DNA of 34,574 bases, taken from contig NZ_JYFE01000002.1 of NCBI RefSeq assembly GCF_000877395.1, positions 1 to 34,574 of the forward strand. Reading direction: 5' to 3'. The stretch comes from Jannaschia aquimarina (GTDB lineage: Bacteria > Pseudomonadota > Alphaproteobacteria > Rhodobacterales > Rhodobacteraceae). The notes under the pieces were generated by a model that saw only the letters and a program-made list of their open reading frames with translations, was not told the origin of the DNA and did no database searches. Shown piece by piece: positions 24,404 to 33,389 of the stretch. Position numbers and translations under genes: made by a program. Numbering within the stretch: the first letter of the stretch is position 1; the number at the start of each line of letters is the position of its first letter.

Positions 24404-26683
24404 GTGGCGGATCGGGCACAACCCCGGCGAGACCTCAGCCTGGCGAGAGACATTCGAGAGGCGGGATTGCAGCTCCCGGACACATCAGACGCGTTCCCGT
24501 CGCGCCTCCTCTGGGGCAGTCGGCGTTGGCTGAGCATGGCCCTGACCCTGGCGCTGGTCGCGCTTGGGCCCGTGCTCGTGACGGCGACCTTCGCCGTCCT
24601 CGGCACCCGTGGCGTCGGCGCCGATCTCGATCTTCTGCGCACGATCCTTCTGGCGGACGCCGTCTACATCCTGACGGTCGCCTCGCTCATCGCGCGGCGC
24701 GTGGTGAATATGGTGGCGGCCCGTCGCGCGCAATCCGCGGGCTCGCGTCTTCACCTTCGGCTCACGGGCATCTTCGTGGGCATCGCGCTGATCCCCACGG
24801 TCCTGACGGCGGTCTTCGCCACGGTCACGCTGAACATGGGCCTCGAAGGCTGGTTCTCCGACCGGGTGCGCAACGCGCTCGGCAACTCCGTCGCCGCCGC
24901 CGAAGCCTATACGCAGGAGCTCCGCGATGACCTGTCCGAAGACAGCCGCGCGCTGGCTGGCTACCTGAACGCCGCGAAACGCGCCGCGATCTTCATGACC
25001 GACGGGGACCTTCGGCAGATCCTCTCGCAGGGGCAGGACCTCGTGCAGCGCGGCTTGGCCGAGGCCTTCGTGATCGACGGCTCCGGAGAGATCCGCGCCC
25101 GCGGCGACCGGTCCTACCTCTTCGATTTCGAGCCGGTGGAGAGCGAGGATCTCGCGCGGGCCGACACCGGAGAGGTCGTCCTGATCGAGGACCAGACCGC
25201 CAACGAATTTCGCGCGCTGATGCGCCTCACGGCTTTTCCGGACCGATATCTCTACGTGACGCGCGAGGTGGATGGCGGCATCCTCGCGCAGCTCGACGAG
25301 ACGACCTCGACCGTGCAGCTCTATCAGCAGCTCGAAGAGGAACGGGGCCGCCGACTGTTCGAGTTCGGCCTGCTCTATCTGGGCTTCGGTCTGATCCTGA
25401 TCCTCGGCGCGACGTGGTTCGGCCTGCAGGTCTCGGAACGCCTGTCCCGGCCGGTCGGACGCCTCGCGGGTGCGGCGCAACGCGTGGGGCAGGGGGATCT
25501 CGACATTCGCGTCCGCGAGGAAGCGGGCGACGACGAGATCGCCATGCTGGGCCGCATCTTCAACCAGATGACCCGCCAGCTGAAAGGCCAGCGCGACGCC
25601 CTCGTCGAAACCAACCAGCAGACCGAGCGGCGCCGGCGTCTCTTTGACTCGGTGCTATCTTCGGTTACGGCTGGCGTGATCGGGCTCGACGCCGAAGGCC
25701 GGGTCGATTTCATGAACCGCTCGGCGCTCAAGCTGCTGGATCTGGGCATGGCCCCCTATGGCCGGCCGCTGGCGGACGTGGTGCCCGAGTATTCCGACCT
25801 CTTCGAGCGGCTTCGTGAAAGCAATCAACCAACGGTTCAGGAAGAGACGCGGCTCGTGCGGGGCGGGCGGCTGGAAACGCTTCTCGTTCGCATCGCGACG
25901 CGCCAGACGGTCGAGGGCCAGACCGAAGGCTACGTGGTCGCCTTCGACGACGTGTCGGATCTGGTCAGCGCGCAGCGCATGGCCGCATGGGGCGACGTGG
26001 CCCGCCGCATCGCGCACGAGATCAAGAACCCGCTGACACCGATCCAGCTTTCGGCCGAACGGGTCAAACGCCGCTTCGGCCGCGAATTGCCCGAGGAAAG
26101 CGCCGAGAAGCTCGGCGAATTGACCGATACCATCGTCCGCAAGACCGAGGATCTGCGCCGCATCGTCGACGAATTCTCGAAATTCGCCCGCATGCCGCAG
26201 CCGGAGCGGCGGCAGGGCGATCTGGCCGCGCTGCTGCGTGAGGCGGTGACGTTGCAATCCGCCGCGTTGGAGCCGATCGGCCTGACCGCCGACATCCCCG
26301 CCGAGCCGGTCGTCGCCGAGTTCGATCCGACGATGATCGGGCAGGCCTTCACGAACCTCATCAAGAATGCGGGCGAGGCAGTCGAGGCGCGCGACGGCGG
26401 CCCCCGGACGATCCATGTCTCGCTCAAGGTCGAGGACGACACCGCCACGATCCGCATCGCGGATACCGGCATCGGCCTGCCGCAAGATCGCAGCCGGCTC
26501 TTCGAGCCATACGTGACCACCCGCGACAAGGGCACCGGCCTCGGCCTGCCCATCGTCAAGAAGATCGCCGAAGAACACGGCGGCACCCTGGTGCTGGAAG
26601 ATTCCGCACCGGACGAAACAGGACATCGGGGGGCGCAAGCGGTGCTTTGCCTCCCCGTACAGATGAAGGGAGCAGAGGTATGA
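24404..26683 (+). CDS. ntrY: Nitrogen regulation sensor histidine kinase NtrY
   Basis: This 759-residue membrane-bound kinase is paired with NtrX. Three to four hydrophobic segments lie in the N-terminal third (about 43-70, 80-97, 120-145 and 325-345) and enclose a periplasmic sensor region. Then come HAMP (VSERLSRPVGRLAGAAQRVG), a PAS domain (AGVIGLDAEGRVDFMNRSAL), the H-box IAHEIKNPLTPIQLSAERV and an ATPase domain with NLIKNAGEAVEA, ADTGIGLPQD and GTGLGLPIVKKIAEEHGG. The start is the GTG at 24404, 13 bases after ntrC; no strong ribosome site is seen. The stop overlaps ntrX by ATGA. NtrY/NtrX act in nitrogen and, in relatives, redox or envelope regulation. Confidence 0.95.
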   Translation: MADRAQPRRDLSLARDIREAGLQLPDTSDAFPSRLLWGSRRWLSMALTLALVALGPVLVTATFAVLGTRGVGADLDLLRTILLADAVYILTVASLIARRVVNMVAARRAQSAGSRLHLRLTGIFVGIALIPTVLTAVFATVTLNMGLEGWFSDRVRNALGNSVAAAEAYTQELRDDLSEDSRALAGYLNAAKRAAIFMTDGDLRQILSQGQDLVQRGLAEAFVIDGSGEIRARGDRSYLFDFEPVESEDLARADTGEVVLIEDQTANEFRALMRLTAFPDRYLYVTREVDGGILAQLDETTSTVQLYQQLEEERGRRLFEFGLLYLGFGLILILGATWFGLQVSERLSRPVGRLAGAAQRVGQGDLDIRVREEAGDDEIAMLGRIFNQMTRQLKGQRDALVETNQQTERRRRLFDSVLSSVTAGVIGLDAEGRVDFMNRSALKLLDLGMAPYGRPLADVVPEYSDLFERLRESNQPTVQEETRLVRGGRLETLLVRIATRQTVEGQTEGYVVAFDDVSDLVSAQRMAAWGDVARRIAHEIKNPLTPIQLSAERVKRRFGRELPEESAEKLGELTDTIVRKTEDLRRIVDEFSKFARMPQPERRQGDLAALLREAVTLQSAALEPIGLTADIPAEPVVAEFDPTMIGQAFTNLIKNAGEAVEARDGGPRTIHVSLKVEDDTATIRIADTGIGLPQDRSRLFEPYVTTRDKGTGLGLPIVKKIAEEHGGTLVLEDSAPDETGHRGAQAVLCLPVQMKGAEV

Positions 26684-28074
26684 GCGACATTCTGATCACC
26701 GACGACGAGGCGGATATTCGAAGCCTGATCTCGGACATCCTCGAAGACGAGGGATACCGGACCCGTACGGCGGGCACGGCCGAAGGCTGCATGAAGTCCA
26801 TCAACGAGGAGGTCCCGGCGGCCATGATCCTCGATATCTGGCTCAAGGACAGCGACATGGACGGGATCGACATCCTGAAGCATGTGCGCCGCGACCATCC
26901 CGATGTTCCGGTGATCATCATTTCCGGGCACGGCAACATCGAGATCGCCGTCGCCGCGATCAAGCAGGGCGCCTACGATTACATCGAAAAGCCGTTCAAC
27001 ATCGACCAGCTGATGGTCGTGGTCGGCCGCGCGATGGAGACGGCCAAGCTGCGCCGCGAGAATGCCGATCTGCGCCGCAAGGATGCCGCGTCCGCCGAGA
27101 TGATCGGCCAGTCGCCCGCCTATCGGGGGATGACCTCCCAGCTCAAGAAGGTGACCAATTCCAACGGCCGGGTCATGCTGACCGGGCCGGCGGGCGCCGG
27201 CAAGGAGGTGGCCGCCCGCTGGATCCATTCGAACTCGAACCGCGCGGGGGCCCCGTTCGTCACCGTTTCGTCCGCCTCGATCGAGCCGGAACGGATGGAA
27301 ACGGTTCTCTTTGGCCGCGAGGATCCCGAACGCGGTGTCGAGCCCGGCCTGCTGGAGCAGGCGCATGAGGGGGTGCTCTATCTCGACGAGGTGGCGGACA
27401 TGCCGCTGGCGACCCAGGGCAAGATCCTGCGCGTGCTGGTGGAACAGGCGTTCCAGCGCGTCGGCGGGACCGAGAAAGTCCGCGTCGACCTTCGCGTGAT
27501 CTCTTCGACGAACCGGGATCTGCAACAGGAGATCCGCGCTGGCCGCTTCCGCGAGGAGTTGTTCCATCGCCTGAACGTCGTCCCGATCGAGGTGCCCGCG
27601 CTGGAAGAACGGCGCGAGGATATCCCCGTCCTGGCGGATTACTTCATCCAGTCGCTCAACAAGGCACAGGGCCTGCCGTTGCGGGAACTCTCGGAAGAGA
27701 CGAAGGCGCTGCTCCAGACGATGCAATGGCCCGGCAATGTCCGTCAGCTTCGCAACGTGATCGAACGTGTTCTGATCCTTGGAGAGGGAACGGGTCCGAT
27801 CGAGCCATCGGAACTGCCAAGCGCCTCCGAGGGCGGCGGCGATCAGGGCGAGATGACGCTGTCCGGGTCGCTGGCCGGGCTGCCTCTGCGAGAGGCGCGG
27901 GAGCTGTTCGAACGCCAGTACCTCATGACCCAGATCAACCGTTTCGGTGGCAATATCAGCCGGACGGCCGCCTTCGTGGGCATGGAACGCAGCGCGTTGC
28001 ACCGCAAGCTCAAGTCGCTGGGCGTCGTCACCGCCTCCCGCGGGGGCGCGCGGGTGGCCAAGGTGGACAGCTAG
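26680..28074 (+). CDS. ntrX: Nitrogen regulator NtrX, without a canonical GAFTGA
   Basis: This 464-residue NtrC-type response regulator is the partner of NtrY. The receiver domain has DDEAD near residue 8, phosphoacceptor Asp52 in MILDIWLKDSDMDG and Lys104. The AAA+ domain has Walker A GPAGAGKE (169-176) and Walker B VLYLDEVAD (232-240); the arginine-finger side shows FREELFHRLNVV. The Fis-type HTH is at the C-terminus (GGNISRTAAFVGMERSALHRKL). Where sigma-54 activators carry GAFTGA this protein reads FGREDPERGVEPGLLEQA, so sigma-54 activation is doubtful. The start at 26680 overlaps the ntrY stop by four bases; an in-frame upstream start at 26647 lies inside ntrY. Confidence 0.95.
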   Translation: MSDILITDDEADIRSLISDILEDEGYRTRTAGTAEGCMKSINEEVPAAMILDIWLKDSDMDGIDILKHVRRDHPDVPVIIISGHGNIEIAVAAIKQGAYDYIEKPFNIDQLMVVVGRAMETAKLRRENADLRRKDAASAEMIGQSPAYRGMTSQLKKVTNSNGRVMLTGPAGAGKEVAARWIHSNSNRAGAPFVTVSSASIEPERMETVLFGREDPERGVEPGLLEQAHEGVLYLDEVADMPLATQGKILRVLVEQAFQRVGGTEKVRVDLRVISSTNRDLQQEIRAGRFREELFHRLNVVPIEVPALEERREDIPVLADYFIQSLNKAQGLPLRELSEETKALLQTMQWPGNVRQLRNVIERVLILGEGTGPIEPSELPSASEGGGDQGEMTLSGSLAGLPLREARELFERQYLMTQINRFGGNISRTAAFVGMERSALHRKLKSLGVVTASRGGARVAKVDS

Positions 28075-28084
28075 GGCGACATCG

Positions 28085-28107
28085 GCGGCGCCTCAAAGAG
28101 GCGCCGC
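28085..28107. terminator. Bidirectional terminator hairpin between ntrX and the lipoprotein gene
   Basis: GCGGCGCCTC (28085-28094) and GAGGCGCCGC (28098-28107) form a perfect 10-pair stem with an AAA loop. It stands ten bases after the ntrX stop. On the minus strand it contains the last codons and stop of the lipoprotein gene. A U-run is missing on both sides, but the stem is very stable and centred between convergent genes. Confidence 0.65.
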
Positions 28108-28509
28108 AATCACTCCGTTCGCAACACAGGTGCCGCGCAGGTCGAAAGGCTGGCTTTCGAGCGCCTGAGCGGCGCCCCGGCAGGTCGGCAGCTCCACGAG
28201 CCGATATCCCTTGCGCCCCATGCAGGTCCCTTCGACCCGGCCGCGTGCTTCCGCATTGGTGTCGTAGTCGAACACGTCCCCCTGCGAGGCACCGATGCAG
28301 ACATTGTCGATGCAGCGCCCGACGCCGATCGTGATCCGCGGTGCGGTCGTGATCCGGGGCCGTTCGGGCGCGGCATTTCGCGCCTCGATCCGGCAGGCGG
28401 CCAGATCCTGCGTGACCTGCGCGGTCGGCGTGCCCGGCTTTAGGTAAACCGGGACGAGGGTTGTGCCGCAGGCGACAAGGAACAGGAGGAGGGGCAGTAC
28501 GATCCGCAT
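28093..28509 (-). CDS. Cysteine-rich lipoprotein of unknown function
   Basis: This 138-residue protein has a lipoprotein signal peptide, MRIVLPLLLFLVAC, whose lipobox LVAC predicts lipidation at Cys14. The start at 28509 was chosen for this; the frame is open to 28584 but gains no signal sequence. The mature part has six further cysteines (ACRIE, GRCIDNVC, GTCMG, PTCRG, GTCVANG), so disulfides in the periplasm are likely. I do not recognise a domain. It is convergent with ntrX and divergent from trkA, and so forms a single-gene unit. Confidence 0.75.
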   Translation of the reverse strand: MRIVLPLLLFLVACGTTLVPVYLKPGTPTAQVTQDLAACRIEARNAAPERPRITTAPRITIGVGRCIDNVCIGASQGDVFDYDTNAEARGRVEGTCMGRKGYRLVELPTCRGAAQALESQPFDLRGTCVANGVIAAPL

Positions 28510-28640
28510 GCCCTCACGGTAGCAGCCGCGATCCCCCTGACAAGTCACGCGACCCCACGACCCGTTCGGCACGGCGTTGACCACCCCGCCGCCCGCGCCT
28601 AACCGTTCACCTTCAGGGAAACGGCGCGAAGGCCGCTCGT

Positions 28641-30023
28641 ATGAAGGTCATCATCGCAGGCGCGGGACAGGTCGGCTGGCAGATCGCGCGCCACCTTTCG
28701 GGCGAACGCAACGACGTCACCGTGGTCGACAGCAACCGGGACCTCGTGAACCGGGCCACCGACAGCCTGGACGTGCAGGGCATCACCGGCTTCGCCTCCT
28801 ACCCGGACGTGCTGGAGCGCGCGGGCGCCGAGGATGCGGACATGCTGATCGCGGCCACGTCTTCCGACGAGGTCAACATGGTCACCTGTCAGGTGGCCCA
28901 TTCCGTCTTCACCGTCCCGCGCAAGATCGCCCGCCTGCGGGCACAATCCTATCTCTCGGCGCTGCGGGCCGACCTCTACCGCCGCGACCACATGCCCATC
29001 GACGTCGTCATCTCGCCCGAACGCGAGGTGGCCGAGGCCGCGCTCCGCCGCTTGCGGGCCCCCGAATCCTTCGACACCGAGGAATTCATGGAGGGCCGAG
29101 CGCGCCTCATCGGACTGGCTCTCGACGCGGATTGCCCGGTCCTGGACACGCCGCTGCGCCAGCTTTCCGAGCTTTTCAGCACTCTGCGCGCGGTCGTGGT
29201 CGGCGTCCGCCGGCCCAGGGGGCGCCTCTTCGCGCCGGAACCCGGCGATCAGCTCTACGCCGGGGACATGATCTACGTGATGTGCCACGAGGACGATCTC
29301 GTCCGCACCCAGGAGATCTTCGGCAAGAAGGTCCGCAGGCAGGAACGGGTGGTCCTCATCGGCGGTGGCAATGTGGGGCTCGCCGTGGCCCGCGCGCTCG
29401 AAGCGGCGCCAGAGCGCATTCGCGCCAAGATCGTCGAGAAGAACCGCACCTGCGCCGAACGCGCCGCCGAGGCGCTGGAGCGGACCATCGTCCTGCAGGG
29501 CGACGGCCTGGACATGGAGCTTCTGCGCGAGGCGAATATCGACCGCGCAGATGCCGTGCTTTGCGTCACCGACGACGACAAGACCAACATGCTCGCCGCC
29601 GTTCGGGCGAAGACATCCGGCTGCACCAAGTCGATCGCGCTCATCAACGATCCGACGCTCGTGCCGCTCATGGGGCCGCTGAACATCGACGCCTTCATCA
29701 ATCCGCGCCAGACGACCGTCTCCTCGATTTTGCGTCACGTGCGCCATGGCCGGGTGCGCAACGTGTATTCCGTCGGCGACGCCGAGGCCGAGATCATCGA
29801 GGCCGTCGTCCTCTCGACCTCGCCTCTGGCAGGCAAACGACTGGCGGATGTCGGCTTCCCCGAGGGCGCGCTCGTCGGCGCGATCCGCAAGAAGGGCGGC
29901 GACGTGATCCGGCCCACAGGCAGCACGGTGATCTCGGAAGGCGACAGCGTCGCGATCTTCGCCCTGTCCGAAGAGGTGCCCGAGGTCGAGCGGCTGTTGC
30001 AGGTTCAGGTGGACTTCTTCTGA
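28641..30023 (+). CDS. trkA: Trk potassium uptake protein TrkA
   Basis: This 460-residue peripheral NAD(H)/nucleotide-binding subunit gates the TrkH potassium channel. It is a tandem RCK protein. The first Rossmann unit opens with IAGAGQVGWQIARHL and the second with VLIGGGNVGLAVARAL near residue 237. Each is followed by a TrkA-C domain (FAPEPGDQLYAGDMIYVMC and ISEGDSVAIFALSEE). Length is typical. The ATG at 28641 lacks a strong ribosome site. trkH begins one base after its stop codon, so the two subunits are made from one message. The ntr-trkA-trkH-hfq order is usual in alphaproteobacteria. Confidence 0.96.
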   Translation: MKVIIAGAGQVGWQIARHLSGERNDVTVVDSNRDLVNRATDSLDVQGITGFASYPDVLERAGAEDADMLIAATSSDEVNMVTCQVAHSVFTVPRKIARLRAQSYLSALRADLYRRDHMPIDVVISPEREVAEAALRRLRAPESFDTEEFMEGRARLIGLALDADCPVLDTPLRQLSELFSTLRAVVVGVRRPRGRLFAPEPGDQLYAGDMIYVMCHEDDLVRTQEIFGKKVRRQERVVLIGGGNVGLAVARALEAAPERIRAKIVEKNRTCAERAAEALERTIVLQGDGLDMELLREANIDRADAVLCVTDDDKTNMLAAVRAKTSGCTKSIALINDPTLVPLMGPLNIDAFINPRQTTVSSILRHVRHGRVRNVYSVGDAEAEIIEAVVLSTSPLAGKRLADVGFPEGALVGAIRKKGGDVIRPTGSTVISEGDSVAIFALSEEVPEVERLLQVQVDFF

Positions 30024-30024
30024 G

Positions 30025-31521
30025 ATGGGCGGGGCGCTCGGACGCCTGCCGCTCCTGGTCGTGCTGGCCGGCGTGCTGGCGCTCTCGATGCAGGTGCCCG
30101 CGCTGCACGCGCTGACGCGCGACGCCCATGCCGAGGCGCGCGCATTCTTCTATTGGAGCGCAATCTTCCTCGCCCTCGTCACCGGGGTCGCCGTCGTCGC
30201 GCGGCGGCCGCTTTCGGCAAATCTCGCCCGCAGCCATCTGGTCGCGCTGGTGGGCGCCTTCGCGGGTCTGCCGTTGATGGCAATGATGCCCGTGACCGAG
30301 ATCGTCCGCGATACCAGCGCGATCAACCTCTATACGGAGATGGTCGCCGCGGCGACCACGACCGGCGGCAGCCTCTACGATCCCGACCGTCTGTCTCAAA
30401 GCGTGCACCTCTGGCGCGCGATGGTCGCGTGGCAGGGGGGGCTGATGGTCTGGATCGCCGCCGTCGCCGTTCTGGCGCCCTTGCGGTTGGGCGGCTTCGA
30501 GGTCACCTGGTCCGACCGCGCCGGCCAATCCGCGCGGCTTTCGATCGCCGATCAGCGCCGGGCACCGGGCGAACGGCTGTGGCGCTATGCCCGAACGCTG
30601 ACACCGGTCTATGTGGGGCTGACACTCGCGCTCTGGATGCTCTTGGCCTTCGGCGGCAGCGGCCAGACAGAGGCCGCGATCCGCGCCATGTCCACCATGT
30701 CCACATCGGGGATCGTGGGGCAGGGCGATGCGCCGGGGTTCTGGGGCGAGATCGCCATCTTCGCCTTCCTTCTCTTCGCGGTCTCGCGCCTGACTTTCGC
30801 CGGCGACCTCCACCGGGAGCAGGTCGCTCGGCTGGCCCGCGACCGGGAATTGCGGATGGCGTTCATGCTGGTCAGCGCGGTGACGCTGGTCCTCTTCGGC
30901 CGCCACTGGATCGGCATCTACGACCTGACCGCGGAGCAGCCCTTCACCGCCGGGCTGGAGGCGCTCTGGGGCGCGGCATTCACGACGCTCTCGTTCCTGA
31001 CGACCACGGGGTTCGAAAGCCAGAGTTGGTCGGAGGCGCGCACATGGTCGGGGCTGGAACAGCCGGGCGTCCTGCTGGTGGGCCTCGCCATGTTCGGGGG
31101 CGGGGTCGCCACGACGGCGGGCGGGGTCAAGCTGCTGCGCGTCTATGCGCTATACGCCCATGGCCGGCGCGAGATGTCGCTGCTGATCCATCCCCATTCC
31201 GTGGGCAGCCACAGCCCCGATGCGATGCGCTTGCCGGTCAAGGGAACCGAGGCGGCCTGGGTGTTCTTCATGCTTTTCGCGACCTCGATCGCGGTGACGA
31301 CGCTGGCGCTTGGCGCGACAGGGTTGGAATTCCGCGAGGCGGTGGTGCTCGCGTCCGCCGCGCTCACGACCACGGGACCGCTTGCAGACGTAGCGATGGA
31401 AGGCGGGGTCGCCCGCCTGACGGATACAGCGAAACTGGTCTTCGTCGCGGCGATGGTCGTCGGACGGCTGGAGGCGCTGGCGCTGATCGCCCTTTTCAAC
31501 CCGGATTTCTGGCGTCGCTGA
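30025..31521 (+). CDS. trkH: Trk potassium uptake protein TrkH
   Basis: This 498-residue potassium-translocating membrane subunit has four pore-loop selectivity sequences in order: TTTGGS, MSTSGIVG, TTTGFES and TTTGPLAD. Hydrophobic helices before and after each loop give the expected four M1-P-M2 repeats plus N-terminal spans. The C-terminal end LVFVAAMVVGRLEALALIALF is characteristic of the family. It follows trkA with a one-base gap, suggesting strict coupling. A 228-base gap separates it from hfq. Confidence 0.95.
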   Translation: MGGALGRLPLLVVLAGVLALSMQVPALHALTRDAHAEARAFFYWSAIFLALVTGVAVVARRPLSANLARSHLVALVGAFAGLPLMAMMPVTEIVRDTSAINLYTEMVAAATTTGGSLYDPDRLSQSVHLWRAMVAWQGGLMVWIAAVAVLAPLRLGGFEVTWSDRAGQSARLSIADQRRAPGERLWRYARTLTPVYVGLTLALWMLLAFGGSGQTEAAIRAMSTMSTSGIVGQGDAPGFWGEIAIFAFLLFAVSRLTFAGDLHREQVARLARDRELRMAFMLVSAVTLVLFGRHWIGIYDLTAEQPFTAGLEALWGAAFTTLSFLTTTGFESQSWSEARTWSGLEQPGVLLVGLAMFGGGVATTAGGVKLLRVYALYAHGRREMSLLIHPHSVGSHSPDAMRLPVKGTEAAWVFFMLFATSIAVTTLALGATGLEFREAVVLASAALTTTGPLADVAMEGGVARLTDTAKLVFVAAMVVGRLEALALIALFNPDFWRR

Positions 31522-31749
31522 GGCTTCCGGGAGGTTGCCATGGCTCAGAAACGCACCTGTTCGCCCGGTATTTGCCACATCGGCAGGACCTAGCAGGGAC
31601 GCCCGTGCGTGGCCGCACACCTCTCTTAGTTGCACCAGCGCATCATTCTTTCGTTTCCGGGGTGGAAACCTGTCCGAAAGGGCAGCATAACTTCGCGCAT
31701 CATGAACGACGGCCCTTGAACGGCCGCAGAATTGCAGGGACCGACATTA
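31522..31749 (+). promoter_or_regulatory. trkH-hfq intergenic region, presumed hfq promoter
   Basis: The gap between the trkH stop and the hfq start contains no gene. TTGCAC at about 31629 is a weak -35 candidate. A six-pair hairpin GTTTCC/GGAAAC (31653-31658 with 31664-31669) lies between it and the gene. Hfq often autoregulates through its own leader in other bacteria, so a structured leader here would not be surprising. No clear -10 element could be assigned. Confidence 0.3.
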
Positions 31750-32007
31750 ATGGCTTCCGACAAGCAGAACCTCCAGGACGCGTTTCTCAATCACGTCCGC
31801 AAGACGAAGGTGCCCGTGACGATCTTTCTGATCAACGGCGTCAAGCTCCAGGGCGTCATCACGTGGTTCGACAATTTCTGCGTTCTTCTGCGCAGGGACG
31901 GTCAGTCCCAACTGGTCTACAAGCACGCCATTTCGACGGTGATGCCGGCCCAACCGATCAACCTCTACCAAGGCGATGGCGAGGAGGCGGCCGCTGGCGA
32001 AGCCTGA
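31750..32007 (+). CDS. hfq: RNA chaperone Hfq
   Basis: This 85-residue hexameric RNA-binding protein pairs small RNAs with mRNAs. The Sm1 region [20 protein letters not shown] to FDNFCVLL and the Sm2 motif VYKHAIST are clear. The tail after residue 72 is short and acidic ([11 protein letters not shown]), as in alphaproteobacteria. The start at 31750 ([10 protein letters not shown]) has AGGGA about ten bases upstream; the in-frame upstream ATG adds six residues without family support. The last 32 bases overlap the beginning of hflX in another frame. Confidence 0.96.
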   Translation: MASDKQNLQDAFLNHVRKTKVPVTIFLINGVKLQGVITWFDNFCVLLRRDGQSQLVYKHAISTVMPAQPINLYQGDGEEAAAGEA

Positions 32008-33370
32008 GCCGCACTCGACCGAGGCGCGCCCGACCCGCGCGCTGGTCCTGCATCCCGATACCCGCGCCGGCGACCGCTCGGGGCGAGAGCCCGCCGATGC
32101 GCTGGCCGAGGCCGTGTCGCTCGCCGCCGCGCTGCCCGGCCTGAAAGTGGTCGGTTCCGACGTCGTGCGCCTGCCGCGCCCCCATCCCGGCATGCTGTTC
32201 GGCTCCGGCAAGGTTGAGGAACTGCGAGCCCGGATCGAGGCCGACGAGATTGAGCTGATTCTCATCGACGGCCCCGTCACTCCCGTCCAGCAGCGCAATC
32301 TCGAACGCGCGTGGAAGGTCAAGCTGCTCGACCGGACTTCGCTGATCCTCGAAATCTTCGCCGACCGCGCCGCCACCCGCGAGGGCGTGCTTCAGGTCGA
32401 ACTCGCCGCGCTCAGCTACCAGCGCACCCGCCTCGTGCGGGCCTGGACCCATCTGGAACGCCAGCGTGGCGGGCTCGGCTTCGTGGGCGGCCCCGGCGAA
32501 ACCCAGATCGAGGCCGACCGCCGCGCCATCGACGAACAGATCGTCCGCATCCGCAAGCAACTCGAAAAGGTCACCAAGACCCGAGAGCTTCACCGGGCCG
32601 CCCGCGCCAAGGTGCCCTATCCGATTGTCGCCTTCGTGGGCTACACGAACGCTGGCAAGTCCACCCTCTTCAACCGCCTCACCGGCGCCGAGGTCATGGC
32701 GAAAGACATGCTCTTCGCCACGCTCGACCCCACCATGCGCGCCGTCCGCCTGCCCGGCGGCGGGCCCGAGACGATCCTGTCGGACACTGTGGGCTTCATT
32801 TCCGACCTGCCTACCCAGCTTGTCGCCGCGTTCCGCGCCACACTGGAAGAGGTGCTCGCCGCCAACCTGATCCTGCATGTGCGCGACATCTCGCACCCCG
32901 AGACCGAGGCGCAGGCCGGCGACGTGGCCGCCATTCTCGAAGACCTTGGCGTTCGCGACGAGGTTCCGGTGCTGGAGCTTTGGAACAAGGCCGACACTCT
33001 CGACGCGGAGGCCCGCGAGACGGCCACCAACCGGGCCGCGCGGTCGGAAACGATCTTTCTCGGCTCGGCGCTGACGGGCGAGGGGCTCGACCCGTTGATG
33101 GCCGCGATCGCCGAGCATCTGTCAGGCCTGCGCCGCCCGGCCATTCTGACCGTGCCCTATTCCGAAGGCGCCGCCCGCGCATGGCTTCACGATGCGGACG
33201 TGATCGACAGCGAGGCCCAGCAGGACGAGGCCTGGCACGTCACCGTATCCTGGACGGACGACCAGGCCGCCGCCTTCGCGCGAGAGTTTCCCGCGCTCGC
33301 ACCGAAGACCGAAGCACAGACCGTCGAGACGGCCGCCCCCCGGTCAGAGCCATGGTCTCCGCTCGACTGA
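31976..33370 (+). CDS. hflX: GTPase HflX
   Basis: This 464-residue ribosome-associated GTPase splits or rescues stalled 50S/70S particles. The N-terminal HflX domain includes [18 protein letters not shown] and [16 protein letters not shown]; the glycine-rich linker [19 protein letters not shown] is highly characteristic. G motifs are G1 GYTNAGKST (222-230), G3 DTVGF, G4 NKAD and G5 SAL. The ATG at 31976 lies inside hfq (32-base overlap); no better start occurs before the conserved region. hfq-hflX adjacency is ancient and conserved. The C-terminus is slightly extended with a low-complexity tail. Confidence 0.95.
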   Translation: MARRRPLAKPEPHSTEARPTRALVLHPDTRAGDRSGREPADALAEAVSLAAALPGLKVVGSDVVRLPRPHPGMLFGSGKVEELRARIEADEIELILIDGPVTPVQQRNLERAWKVKLLDRTSLILEIFADRAATREGVLQVELAALSYQRTRLVRAWTHLERQRGGLGFVGGPGETQIEADRRAIDEQIVRIRKQLEKVTKTRELHRAARAKVPYPIVAFVGYTNAGKSTLFNRLTGAEVMAKDMLFATLDPTMRAVRLPGGGPETILSDTVGFISDLPTQLVAAFRATLEEVLAANLILHVRDISHPETEAQAGDVAAILEDLGVRDEVPVLELWNKADTLDAEARETATNRAARSETIFLGSALTGEGLDPLMAAIAEHLSGLRRPAILTVPYSEGAARAWLHDADVIDSEAQQDEAWHVTVSWTDDQAAAFAREFPALAPKTEAQTVETAAPRSEPWSPLD

Positions 33371-33389
33371 CGCGAATGGCTTGGCGGCC

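Noticed and set aside
23002-24642. A 546-codon open frame antisense to ntrC
   Set aside because: It mirrors ntrC codon structure and has no recognisable domain or ribosome site.
25930-28002. A 690-codon open frame antisense to ntrY and ntrX
   Set aside because: It is a shadow of two confidently identified regulatory genes; composition is that of reverse-strand high-GC coding DNA.
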